Both the position numbers and the translations under genes were made by a program. A stretch of DNA of 64,000 nt. Source: Branchiostoma floridae. Taxonomy: Eukaryota > Chordata > Leptocardii > Amphioxiformes > Branchiostomatidae. The stretch's first letter is position 1; each line of letters opens with the position of its first letter. The stretch covers positions 20,487,682 to 20,551,681 of the forward strand of contig NC_049983.1 of assembly GCF_000003815.2 (NCBI RefSeq), read 5' to 3'. Shown here in pieces: positions 35,702 through 46,194 of the stretch. The notes under the pieces were generated by a model. The model saw only the letters and a program-made list of their open reading frames with translations, was not told the origin of the DNA and did no database searches.

Positions 35702-36250
35702 TGGAAGGATAGGCTGACAAAACTCGGAAAGGGCGGAAAACTTGCCGTTACAACGTGCGATCTAGAAACGTTATATTTGATCAGTCCGCCATGATGGTTT
35801 TCGCCGCGTCAGGAGTACTATTAGTATTACGTCATGTTATTAGTCAGAGTCATGTTTTGTTCTGCGCATGTCCAGAGCGAGTTTCAAACTTTGGTTGACA
35901 GATTGATTGATTGAATGATCCAACCAGAAAGACACTTCAAGATCATGAACTCATAGTTTTGCACGCAAGGACGGTGTAATAGCATGACAATCATTCAAAG
36001 AGCACGCTGAGGACCGCATATCACGTGCTCACTGACGGACTGAAGGATTGCCATATTTGAACTTTCATGAACTTTGGTACACTACATTTTACTGTGCGAC
36101 AACCGTTGCGATAAAGATACCAATCCATACGTAACGTTGCCAATCCATACGTAACGTTACGTTTGGGCACGTCACATTTGTGTCATGTTTGATTTCCAAC
36201 ATGCGGCATTTGATTTGCAAAGAGAAGAGGTTACGACCTGGCAAACCCGA
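35702..36250. promoter_or_regulatory. Upstream region of the Rab gene
   Basis: Contains TGCGCATGTCCA (35863-35874), the same 12-mer as in the POC1/CCNQ promoter and similar to an NRF1 site, about 160 bp upstream of the Rab start. A CCGCCAT (YY1-like) lies at 35788-35794. No TATA box is seen. Confidence 0.5.
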
Positions 36251-36596
36251 ATACTGTAAATGCATTTAAGTTCGCGGGGACTTTCGGGGTAGCGGGAAAA
36301 ATAACTTTTCGCGGTGGTTTTAATTTCGCGGTAACACCATTAACTACAGTCTGATACCATAATAGAAAAATGTTCGCGGTGGTTTTAGGTTCGCGGTGCA
36401 TTTAAGTTCGCGGGGACTTTCGGGGTAGCGGGAAAAATAACTTTTCGCGGTGGTTTTAATTTCGCGGTAACACCATAAACTACAGTCTGATACCATAATA
36501 GAAAAATGTTCGCGGTGGTTTTAGGTTCGCGGTGAAGTGGTCACCGCGAAAACCGGGAACATTAATCTACCGCGAAAATTTCTGCATTTACAGTAT
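36251..36596. mobile_element. MITE with TACTGTAAATGCA termini and GTTCGCGG body
   Basis: Ends are inverted copies of ATACTGTAAATGCA. The interior is rich in TTCGCGGTGGTTTTA in one orientation and its complement near the right end. A 136-bp internal segment starting GCATTTAAGTTCGCGGGGAC is duplicated in tandem (36262 and 36398). There is no ORF. A related fragment lies at 59355-59440. Confidence 0.8.
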
Positions 36597-37660
36597 TACA
36601 GGTCATCATAATTCACAGTGTTAAACTTGACAGCTAAGTTCACAGGGTCGTGGGATTCATGCTCACTGTATCTTGATTTACTGATTGGCTGGATGAACCA
36701 ATCAGTAAGAAAGGCAGGTGACCCTTTAAGATAACGCTATGGTTTTGCACGCAAATTTGTACTTCTTAGTATGCCAATGTTTTTGTTACCGTTGAAGAGT
36801 ACTTTCTGATGGGTTACATACTTTCATTATATAACGTCCTTGATTAATCTGCATCGGTTGGTCTTTTGTTCAGATGCATTTTCATAATGACCTGCCCCGT
36901 AAAAAAAGTGCAGGAGCTCTCGGGCTTGTTTGGCGTATATTTGGCGGTGCTTTCGACGTCTTTCTGTATTTCTACAAATGCCCGACTGCAAACAATCACG
37001 AAAAACGTCAAGAACACCTCAAAATACGTATATACGCTCAACTCAAGCCCAACTGATGGACATTGCTGTACGTAAAGCTTAATCGTTCGTAGCTTATATA
37101 TCATTCGTAAGTCGAAGCGTTCAGCCTGTCAGTGAAGGTCATGAGATCGTGGGAATCAGTGTCCTTCGTATCAAACAGCTGAAGACACTTTGTCCTTTTT
37201 TAGATGCAATCTGATACTGATCTCGCTTTTTAACGATGGTTTATAACAAATGATTCTAGGATATCCTTCGACGTCAAGCATCTATTAAAGAGCGACATTT
37301 TCTTTGGAGCTACGTGTAGTACGTTGTCACAGAACTTAATTTAACTATGCAGCTCACGGCATCCACGGGCGTGAGGCGTGGTTCTCACCTGTGACCCATC
37401 ACGATCAGAACTGACAAGTACCGATGTAGCTCTGGTCAAGAAAAACAAGCACGACTGTTCCAAATACCTTAACTAAACTTAACCACTTAATTTCCGCATG
37501 GGGACTACTGGTTTGTTAAAGATACTGTATGCATCGGGCCGATGAGTTTGACAAACACTCAAACACACAATTTTACGGTTGCGCGAACTAATTGTCTCTT
37601 ACCAAGGAGGTTAAAAAGCCCCTCCCTGCTCTTACTTTACGTAAGAGACAATTAGATCGT

Positions 37661-37921
37661 NNNNNNNNNNNNNNNNNNNNNNNNNNNNNNNNNNNNNNNN
37701 NNNNNNNNNNNNNNNNNNNNNNNNNNNNNNNNNNNNNNNNNNNNNNNNNNNNNNNNNNNNNNNNNNNNNNNNNNNNNNNNNNNNNNNNNNNNNNNNNNNN
37801 NNNNNNNNNNNNNNNNNNNNNNNNNNNNNNNNNNNNNNNNNNNNNNNNNNNNNNNNNNNNNNNNNNNNNNNNNNNNNNNNNNNNNNNNNNNNNNNNNNNN
37901 NNNNNNNNNNNNNNNNNNNNN
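37661..37921. other. Assembly gap (261 N)
   Basis: A run of N directly after a short inverted repeat, so the repeat may continue into the gap. Confidence 1.
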
Positions 37922-38263
37922 ACTATGCTTTACTATGCTTAGATGTGGATCAGAAGTTATCTTAACATGGTGTTAAAATAATTCTTCTTGGCATACGTAT
38001 TCATATAAGGTTATGGTTGATTGTTGTCTTTCATACGGCCAATGGGTCTCAAGCGGACTTACAGAATATGGACTAATGGGAGGGGTCCGCGCTGAAGTGA
38101 CCAATTGCGATCCCCAAAGTTATCTGGACACTTGTGACCAAAGACTACATAATGTTTCCTAACCGAATACCTAAAACAAAGCGCGCGGTGGGTATCCAGG
38201 AGGTTCAAAACTTGTAGTACCTGGTAATGGAGGGTAAATCTGTTCTTCATCTTTCATATATGT

Positions 38264-38399
38264 TACTCTCCAAGCAGTTGGTGGGGAAAATCATGACCTT
38301 TTGCTTTAATATATGCCGTATTTTTCGATCAGCCTCCCCACCAAGAAAAATACGGCATATAAGGAAGAGATTTTTCCACCAACATCTGCTTGGAGAGTA
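38264..38399. mobile_element. MITE with CTCCAAGCAG inverted termini (copy B)
   Basis: 136 bp with ends TACTCTCCAAGCAG and its complement. An inner palindrome, ATATGCCGTATTTTTC with its complement, lets the whole element fold. Target duplication is unclear: TA if the element starts at CTCTCC. It belongs with the copies at 7692, 43355 and 58618. Confidence 0.75.
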
Positions 38400-39320
38400 C
38401 TCCATGTGTTTGCCTGGCATAGCGTTGTAGTTTTCAGGCTTCTGATATGTCTTAAAAAGTGAGTCAGCCTGAGAGAGGCATACTCCCTGTATATAGCCAA
38501 TACTGTACGCCAATTGTCAGATCACGTCGGAAATGCTGTATTATTCTAGTATATGTATATTACAACGACCTTGCCAACTGAATGCATACAAAGGACTCTG
38601 CTCTGCTCCTGTACTCAGCGTGTAATAGATTAACGGCAGCCCTCGGGCGGCAGAGTTGCCCGGTCGGCTCATAGATGCTGAAGGACCCGACAAACTGGCC
38701 CGTTGTCCCGGTAAGTAGGGAGTAGGCCACACTGAAAACCTTGGCATGCCATAGTCTCCGCCACGCGACAAAAGGCGGGAACTCAACCGGTCGGACTGCT
38801 GCTATAAGACCTTTTGCACTTTGTTGACGGCGCTCAAAGACTGGGCTTTTTGGCGTGTAGTATCAGTGATTGACCTTTATAGGTCTAGTAGACGGAGAAT
38901 GAACTGCCCTTCCTTGATTCAAAATAAACTTCCTGAACAGACATTCGCTGTTGTTGTCTCCACGTAGTCCGTAGTTCAGTTTGTTTGTTTGTTTGTTTGT
39001 TTGGGATGGTGCGTGTTCGTGGTTATTTGCGTGTCAGGAAATGAGTGGGAAGATAGCCGCGGCAAGGATTAGACTTGTTGGAGTGGCAAGAAGTACAGGT
39101 CAGAGATGATAGCGTCCATGACGGTCCAGGTCAGGAAAAAAGCTACTAATCTACTGGGAGGTATTGCTTTCGTCTGTCTGTCTGTCTGTGTTTTGCAGTC
39201 TTATATTCTTTACATGCGCTGACAACTATGTAGCTAGCTTTAGTAGGCCTATCATAATAGTTCATTGCAAAGGACTAACTTTCAAGTTTTATTATTTCTT
39301 GATTTAACAGCGGGTGAAAG

Positions 39321-42300
39321 ATGGCCGTCAGACTCCTCCTGACCGTGTGGCTGGTGTTCCTGGTCGGGCGCTCGGCGGCAACTGAAGTATTTGCAGGTGC
39401 GTGAAGCTGACAATTCCTATTGATGATTGCTTAGAGAAAAACGTTTTCAGCGTGCATCCACAATATTCATTTATTGCTTTAATCCATCGAAACTTGCTGG
39501 ATATAAAAAATATCCCAATGTTGTAACAGTGACAGATCTAGACTACATTTTGACAATATTTGATTCTTGTCTCCATGACGATGTTTCAGATAACATCGCG
39601 TCGCCTGCGGAAGTACCCCGAGAGGCGCAGGACGCTGATGACGTCAACAAACTGGAAAACCTGTTGGAAATTTTCCAAGGTGTTGTCAGTAAAATGTTTG
39701 ATCAAGCTTATAAATTGTGCATGGGATTCTATACCAGGTGCCACCTTATTATAAGAGTTCCATGACCTACGTCAAATGATGACCTTTACGACTTTCTAAT
39801 GGATCGTGCCAATTTGGGCATTCATCTGCATAAATAATTACATTTGATGATCTTCTGTACCCGAATAACACAAGTTGTAAATATGCAGAGAAATTATTGT
39901 AACATCCTTTCGTCAACAATCAATGGAAATAGGGACCTAACTTTCATGATTTATGTCTTCTGATTAACTGTCTAACTTCTGTCCAAATGCAAACTAGACA
40001 GGCCGTTTCTTTCAGTGCATATGTTATTGTGTGATACTTTATACTAAGACACCGAAGAAGGCAATGTGTTAATCGCGTAANNNNNNNNNNNNNNNNNNNN
40101 NNNNNNNNNNNNNNNNNNNNNNNNNNNNNNNNNNNNNNNNNNNNNNNNNNNNNNNNNNNNNNNNNNNNNNNNNNNNNNNNNNNNNNNNNNNNNNNNNNNN
40201 NNNNNNNNNNNNNNNNNNNNNNNNNNNNNNNNNNNNNNNNNNNNNNNNNNNNNNNNNNNNNNNNNNNNNNNNNNNNNNNNNNNNNNNNNNNNNNNNNNNN
40301 NNNNNNNNNNNNNNNNNNNNNNNNNNNCCCTCTCCCTCCCCCTCTCTCTCTCTCCATCTCTCTCTTCATCTCTCTCTTTCTCTTTTCATCTCTCTCCCAC
40401 CCTTCAAGTCTGTTTAGCACCACTTATTTCCAGATGTTTCAGATGACCACCTGTCAGCTAAAGATGTCTCTCAGAAGATTCAAGACATCACAGATAACGT
40501 CAAAGAAGTGTTGAGCGACCTTGAAGGTAGTGTATATCAAAACTCTCAACATTTCATATATAGCATACTTATAGTAAGTGCATGGGATTCTATAACCAGA
40601 GATATGATCATCAAAAGCTAGCCTTTACTACTGTACTCGGGTTACAGAAATGTAGTAACTGTTCACAAACAGTAGCGGCAGTTCTTCCTACGTTCGCCGA
40701 CCACCTACACTTAGGTTTTAACCTACATGTAATTGGATTTCAAGAAGAATTTAGGGGTTATCCGGTTAGTTTATAGAGCTTATCATGTTTGCTTTCCGTT
40801 GATCTATAGAGATGTTGGGAGACGAAGAGAGAAGCTTATTCGAAGAGCGAGAGGCTTCGGTCGATGAACTTGGTTAGTTTTACATTTTCTTTCCTCCCTT
40901 CGTAGCCCTAAATGTAGGTTATAACATAGTTTCGATTGGATTGGCTTTTACATATTTTGAATAAGTTTTACATAGTCATAGTATGATACATTTTGAAATC
41001 TGATTTTTCTGTTGATCCTTATCAGTTTACTAATCTGCCCAGGGTGAAACATTCGATAGGAGTTTTCAGTTTAGTCTCACTCACGAATTGCTTTGACAGC
41101 GTTGTCAGTTGTGCACAGATGACATGTTGTGGATCTGGAAACGTATTGTACATGATGACGTAACATTCAGCTCGTGTTTTACACTTTTCAGCTGAAGCCT
41201 TGGAGAAAGTGGAACAGCTGGTGAGGGGTGAGCACCATATGCTGATTATTACATCATCACAAGCATATCTGTACAAGAAGCTTGCGTTTGTGATAAACTT
41301 AAGATTTATTTGCCTTGATATGCACAGGTTTGTTTAGACCTCATACCGGATGCACGATAACGATGATGATATTTATACCTCAATATCGATCGACTAGACA
41401 TATTTCAGTTGGTCGAAGAAATCGGCCAAGTCATCTCTCCCAATTCTTGAGACTCTATTGGTGACCTAGGATCTTCTGTGTTACAGGATACCCAATGAGG
41501 TTGGCTCGAGCTTGTGAGCGGCAAAGGTTGGTGCTTCGCTGCCCTTCTGGACAAACTATCAGCATCACCACCGCCCTGTACGGCCGGACCACGCGGGCGT
41601 TTTGCCCCAACGGCTCCATCCGCTCCACCGGCTGCCGCAGCCCCAGCAGCACGGTCCGGGTCAGGACCAGCTGCCAGGGGAAGACCAGCTGCTCTGTGGA
41701 CGCCACCAACAGCGTGTTCGGGGATCCTTGTAGGGGAACATTCAAGTACCTGGAGGTCAGGTTTAGCTGCGTCGGTAGGTACCAATTTGTTCATCACACC
41801 ATTCAGTACCACAGTACGACAATGTAGTAATGGCAATCTGCTTTATGTTGAGTACATCTGTATCTGTATCTATATAGCCGGTATAACCGCCCTTCGGCGT
41901 AACACACCATCTGGTGTCGATTAAGTTCAAGAAATGCAGGTCCTCCCAGTTTCTTGATCAGTCTTGCCAGAACTACAGAACTACATCCCCCCCCCCCCCC
42001 TAATACCAACATTGATGCCAAAAGCTTACTGCATCAACCAAACTGAATTTGCAGTTCCCATTCGTGCAGAGATTTTCTTGTTTTCTGGGCCATACCTGAT
42101 CTACAGATGTTGGCATCCGTCTGTCTCGGAAGACAATGGTAGGCGGACGGGTTTAAGGCGACCCGTCTGCCTGGCCTGCACTTGGGTTTTTAAGGTGAAG
42201 GAGGGGTGTGCACGTCCTTCTCCACCCTCTCGTCCACTGGCACACAAGTCCTACAGGGGCAACTGTATGCAACGTGTAAGTGGCTCACGCAGAAAAGTAA

Positions 42301-43070
42301 GTGGCTCGCGCAGAAAAGTAAGTGGCTCACGCAGAAAAAAAGTAAGTGTGTTTTGCAAAAAAGTAAGTGGCTCACGCAGAAAAGTAAGTGGCTCGCGCAG
42401 AAAAGTAAGTGTCTTGAGCAGAAAAGTAAGTGTCTTGAGCAAAAAAGTAAGTGTCTTGAGCAGAAATATAAGTGTGTTGAACATTGTTGCTATCGGCCAC
42501 GGTATTGGTTGGTCCCCCATCCAAGCACTGTCTGGACCGCGCGTTGCTTAACTTCCGAGATCGAGGGATCGGCTTTACCAACGCGCCACGCGGCCGTAGC
42601 ATATATGACAAGATATTTTTGTGTATTGTGTATTGTTTTTCCTCCCCAAGATGTCAGTGTAGAAAAAAATGTTCATTGATAGATTTTGACTCGATTATTT
42701 TCGTTTCATAATCTATTAAGGGGGATTACTTATGTCAAATTTTGCCTCACCACTTCGGAAACATTTTGTTCCAGCCGGGAGACCAGCGTCCTCTCCAGAC
42801 TGTTCCGGCTGGACCCCCTGGTACAACCGTGACAGCGCGGACGCCTCGGGAGACTGGGAAATGCTCTCGTCCATCAGGAGCGAGAACCCCGGGAAGGTCT
42901 GCGCCGCGCCCTCGGGCATCCAGGCCCGCGTCAGAGGCTCCAACACCCCCGCCTCGCGAACCGGCGAGCGGTTCTTTAAGTTCAACCCCCAGGAGGGCAT
43001 CGTGTGCAGGAACGCCGATCAAAGAGACCGCAGATGCCAGGACTATGAAGTGCGCTTCTGGTGCCCGTAG
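39321..43070 (+). CDS. Secreted SUEL lectin plus WxxW protein, paralog 1
   Basis: A predicted secreted carbohydrate-binding protein. Exons: 39321-39396, 39590-39679, 40434-40526, 40810-40872, 41192-41227, 41487-41774, 42775-43070; 313 residues. Exon 1 is a signal peptide (MAVRLLLTVWLVFLVGRSAA). Four short acidic or helical leader exons follow (e.g. NKLENLLEIFQ, EASVDELG, EALEKVEQLV). Exon 6 is a SUEL-type galactose/rhamnose-binding lectin domain: RACERQRLVLRCPSGQTISI, ALYGRTT, CQGKTSCSV, DPCRGTFKYLEVRFSC. Exon 7 is a WxxW domain (SGWTPWYNRD...GDWEML, CAAPSGIQARVRGSNTPAS, DYEVRFWCP, stop), as found in mucin-2/CILP-type proteins. Every intron is phase 1. Exon 3 has a second in-frame acceptor 9 bases downstream (40443). 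A gap (40081-40327) in intron 2 could hide another leader exon. The sugar specificity and biological role are unknown. Confidence 0.88.
40081..40327. other. Assembly gap (247 N)
   Basis: Gap in intron 2 of the first lectin gene, followed by a CT-rich low-complexity run (40328-40398). Confidence 1.
42276..42480. repeat. 21-bp minisatellite with repeated splice-donor consensus
   Basis: About ten copies of a unit near GTAAGTGGCTCACGCAGAAAA in intron 6 of the first lectin gene. Later copies read GTAAGTGTCTTGAGCAGAAAA. Because the period is 21, one frame stays open through the array. Almost every unit starts with GTAAGTG, a full 5' splice-site consensus on the sense strand of the host gene. Confidence 0.92.
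42489..42600 (-). pseudogene. 5S rRNA-derived sequence (SINE3-like head or 5S pseudogene)
   Basis: Read on the minus strand, this stretch follows 5S rRNA: GCTACGGCCG at the 5' end, TCGATCTCGGAAGTTAAGCA over the box A region, TGCTTGGATGGGGGACC as box C, and a closing GGCCGATAGC that can pair with the 5' end. The segment between the 5' stem and box A differs from a true 5S gene, and no T-run follows at once, so it is unlikely to make functional 5S rRNA. It lies directly next to the 21-bp minisatellite, which would be its 3' side if it is a 5S-headed SINE. Recognition is from memory of the 5S consensus. Confidence 0.7.
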
Positions 43071-43350
43071 AGAGTATATGTTATGCTACAAGAATAACAG
43101 CAGCATCAATGTTCTTAGATCAATTGTGTAACATTGGTACCAGACAACCTGACCCTATATGTGTAGTTTTATACGTTCTTTTTTTAGCAAGTGCCAGGAT
43201 GCCGCGGGGATTTTTAAGTGCGCTTCTGGTGCCCTTAGACAGCAAATGTTATGCTACAAGAACAACAGCAGCATCAATGTTTATATTTCTAAATTCAATG
43301 GTGTAACATTAGCAGCAGGACATCCTGTCCTTAAATGTGTAGTTTTCTAC
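43048..43350 (+). repeat. Tandem duplication of the 3' end of lectin gene 1
   Basis: Bases 43048-43178 (last codons, stop and first part of the 3' UTR) recur, diverged, at about 43216-43350. Shared pieces are AGTGCGCTTCTGGTGCCC, TATGTTATGCTACAAGAA or its close match, AACAGCAGCATCAATGTT, GTGTAACATT and ATGTGTAGTTTT. The second copy lacks the rest of the WxxW exon and has lost the stop-codon context (CCCTTAG for CCCGTAG). Confidence 0.85.
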
Positions 43351-43354
43351 TATT

Positions 43355-43455
43355 CTCCAAGCAGAGTTTGAGTCTTGGAGATATAGTAGTGAGAGGAGCG
43401 AGCCGGTAAAAATTCCGACTGTATCTCCACGACTTAACCTCTGCTTGGAGAAGAG
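43355..43455. mobile_element. MITE with CTCCAAGCAGAG termini (copy C)
   Basis: About 100 bp. The left end is TTCTCCAAGCAGAG and the right end CTCTGCTTGGAGAA, with an inner palindromic TGGAGATA/TATCTCCA. Target duplication is not clear. Confidence 0.7.
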
Positions 43456-44603
43456 TTTCATACTAGTATTTTGAGAAAGTGATTGCATCATTCGATGTTC
43501 TAGTAGCTACCAGCGTATTTGATACAATTGTTATATTGCCCTTTTGATTAATAGCATGTTGATCGATATTCCGCATATCGCATTGTTTATTGCCATGAAT
43601 TCATTGTAAGCTCTTTCGAAAAAAATCGCGATGTTAAAATTAAACCAGATTGCACGGATAAAAGTGGATTGTCCAGTTGTGTTCCCTTTAGATTGGTGGG
43701 GCATTTATAACGGTCTTTCAGAGCATGTTGCCACACTGTATACAGAACGTGGGAGTGTTTCCAGGTCAACCAACACCCGGTAAAGCCAAGGTGTGTCAAA
43801 CTTGTCAACAGCTGAGAATTTTACGGTCCAACATTGCCATTATAACATTCAACAGACTGATGAAGTCAATGTTTGCTATCGTAAATAAGGTTGGTTTTGA
43901 ACAAAAGGAGAAAAACAAATACTTAGACTTAGACTTTTGTTTGTCACAGGAAGCCCGGCTCCCTGGTCAATCAATCCTCTTATAATTAGTTTTTATTACA
44001 CTGTATTCTGAGAGCAGTCATTGCCCGAAAGGTCACAACAGAGCGTTTGGTACTGTCGGTGTCCGGTGACTAGTTTTGCCAAACACTCACCCATGAGTAC
44101 AATCAAACAATCATATAAACGCGGCACTAGTATTCCATAAAAGTAAGTTGTTCAAGTACAATGTATTCACTTTTCTTTATGTGGATCATTGAAAGCTGAC
44201 AAGTTTTGCTAACTCGAGACCAACCATCAGATAAAACACGTAACGCGTGGTAGAGATGCACGGGAGACCAAAAACACGACTCTGCAGGCCATAGGCATAG
44301 CTGGATACACATTTAGTCTCTAACATATTCTTCCATGGACCATCGCGATTCTCGCCAAGACTAACAATGTCAGATAAAACGGCACATCACAACGTTCTTG
44401 TTAAAATAGGCTGATGCCGTTTGGGGAAATAGCTGTATGTTAATTGTATTGTAAATGATATAATGTAATCATATAACATAAATAAGACTAAAATGTTTAA
44501 ATGTTTGTCGTTATTTCACCTATTCTCCTAGTGTAGGCTTCCTCTTTGTACTAACCAAAAAATTGAATGGCATTAAAAATGGGCGTCTCCTGAAATGAAA
44601 CGA
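43456..44603. other. Intergenic stretch between the lectin genes
   Basis: No exon, RNA gene or paired repeat was recognised here. The 3' UTR of lectin gene 1 probably ends before or within it; no AATAAA was identified. Confidence 0.4.
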
Positions 44604-44771
44604 CGCACCCCATACACATAGCGCTAACAGAAATATCTGTACAACTAAGGTCGGCGTTAGGCAGTCGTTGCTGCGTTAGGATCGTGTCCTTTCATCCTAG
44701 GGTCAAAGAAGTTAAACGCCGTCCTTAGTTATACAGTTATTTCTATTAACGCTATGTGTATGGGGTGCACG
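44604..44771. mobile_element. MITE with long inverted arms, GCACCCCATACACATAGCG
   Basis: About 168 bp with inverted arms of roughly 58 bp: left GCACCCCATACACATAGCG...CTAAGGTCGGCGTTA, right its complement with several mismatches. No ORF and no obvious target duplication. It lies 130 bp upstream of a TATA-like box. Confidence 0.82.
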
Positions 44772-44900
44772 ACGGCAAATATATTGGACAATGACATAAA
44801 GCCTTGTACCACACACGTAGCGCCCAAATTGTGATTAACGCCCTTGATTTCTGGAGGGGCCGAAAAAGTGTTTGATTTATAACTTGGTATTGGAGGAGAC

Positions 44901-44908
44901 TATAAATA
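44901..44908 (+). promoter_or_regulatory. TATA-like box upstream of the orphan exon
   Basis: CTATAAATACC context (TATAAATA at 44901-44908). A transcription start would be expected near 44931. A donor-like GACGTAAG at 44972-44979 could end a short first exon that splices to 45045. This is motif-based inference. Confidence 0.45.
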
Positions 44909-45044
44909 CCTGAAGTCTCCCACCCGGAGTGCAGTCTGCGGGAGAGACAAGGAAAGTGGGGTCTCCAGATTGACGTAAGACTTCTCACCTGTTGATACCG
45001 GTAGGAACTTTCATTTACTGTTTCATGGTCATTCCTTTTAGCAG

Positions 45045-45215
45045 AAAACGAACAATGGGTCCTATCCTATTGGTACAGGTTTACAACTGGTGATGAAGTT
45101 ATCTGGTGCTCGTGGGTGAAGTGTGAGGGTAACAATCTACTCTGCACAAACTCGTGTTTCCGTCCTGGTCAAGGCGATTGGTGCCACAAAACCGCTCAAA
45201 TTATGGTAAATGCGT
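45045..45215 (+). CDS. Orphan Trp/Cys-rich phase-1 exon, partial gene
   Basis: An unannotated exon candidate bounded by a TTTTAGCAG acceptor (ending 45044) and a GTAAGT donor at 45216. It is phase 1 at both ends, as in the flanking lectin genes. The reading is NEQWVLSYWYRFTTGDEVIW, then CSWVKCEGNNLLCTNSC, then FRPGQGDWCHKTAQIMVNA. This 57-residue segment has five Trp and five Cys, no stop, and reads through to the donor, which is unlikely by chance. It has no in-frame ATG, so it must be an internal or terminal exon of a gene whose other exons I could not find. It could belong to an otherwise unseen small gene started by the TATA-like box at 44901, be an alternative 3' exon of the first lectin gene, or be a relic. 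I do not recognise the domain. Confidence 0.45.
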
Positions 45216-46194
45216 GTAAGTAGAAATTGGCATAAGTCTGTTGGCTAAATACAACAATAAAAGCGATTTTAGGGTGGAGTCAGAAATCTGCTGTTGACAT
45301 AGTTTGAGAGACTGCAGCTATCTTTTGCACCAATCGACTAGACTGTCGGATTTATTGATCATGTACAGGGAGGGGTTCTAAAATGCTTCTATTTTTTCTA
45401 GTAGTCACAAGTCTCACAACTGCTCAGAACAAATGTTTTAGTATCCACTGAGATGGGAATCACAATGCGTACGTTTCGTGCCTATGTATGAACATCTCTT
45501 TCTTGTACATTTGATTATAATTAGAAATACACTGATGCCTAGTTCCGCAATTGTATATTTTTCGTATGGAAAATTGGGTATATTGGGGCTTAATTCAAAG
45601 TTTCATATTGGTGGATGCCTGAGGTACAGATTCTTCCGTCGCTCTCACAGAACAAGGGAAATCGGGTTTAATGTCGTTCATGCAATCCTATATTTTATTC
45701 TACAGTTATAATTTATACCTTATTTGGTTAAGGCAACCCCCCGCAAACCCTACGCTTTTGCCTGAAATAAATCATATATATCATGAGGGTAGTATTAGTG
45801 AATGGCGCCGTTCTGGTACCAGAAGAACAAACTTTGCTGTTACGTGACAACATGGTATATTGTACCCGATAAGAATTACAGTCAATATAAAATTGCTTAT
45901 ATTTTTTATCTGTCCGCTGATTTATTGATTAATAGTGCCTGTAAAATATTTCGTGCTCTTGAATGATTTTATAACGTTACCCTTAAGCCAAACAGTTAAG
46001 GTCACAGAGTCACGACGGAGCTTTAATTTACAGTTAGAAGACCGGTTAATATTAGCTGATATTAGTCTTCTAACTCTAAATTAAAGCTCCGTTCTAGTGC
46101 AATTAATAATTGCAATAGAACTTTGATTCAACCTGACACCATTCTAATACATCATTTCGACGTTACCCTGCTTTGAGGCACGTAGACACCTAAG
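45216..46194. other. Interval before the second lectin gene
   Basis: Contains a hairpin at 46014-46093 (GACGGAGCTTTAATTTA arm and its complement, arms about 30 bp), probably a small MITE. No further exon of the orphan gene was recognised, and no TATA box was found near the start of the second lectin gene. Confidence 0.45.
46014..46093. mobile_element. Short hairpin element (possible MITE)
   Basis: About 80 bp folding on itself. The arms ACGGAGCTTTAATTTA and AGTTAGAAGAC pair with GTCTTCTAACT and TAAATTAAAGCTCCGT. No target duplication is clear. Confidence 0.7.

Larger units (their letters stand above)
36597..39320. other. Intergenic region with gap, small inverted repeats and microsatellite
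   Basis: No gene was recognised. It contains an inverted repeat CTAATTGTCTCTTAC...GTAAGAGACAATTAG at 37588-37656 that ends at the 261-N gap (37661-37921), a MITE at 38264-38399 and a (GTTT)n run at about 38978-39003. The segment just before 39321 should hold the promoter of the first lectin gene, but no TATA box was recognised. Confidence 0.5.

Noticed and set aside
42206-42679. Open frame reading KSKWLTQ repeats in lectin 1 intron 6
   Set aside because: The 21-bp minisatellite keeps the frame open by its period; it runs into the 5S-like sequence and has no coding context.
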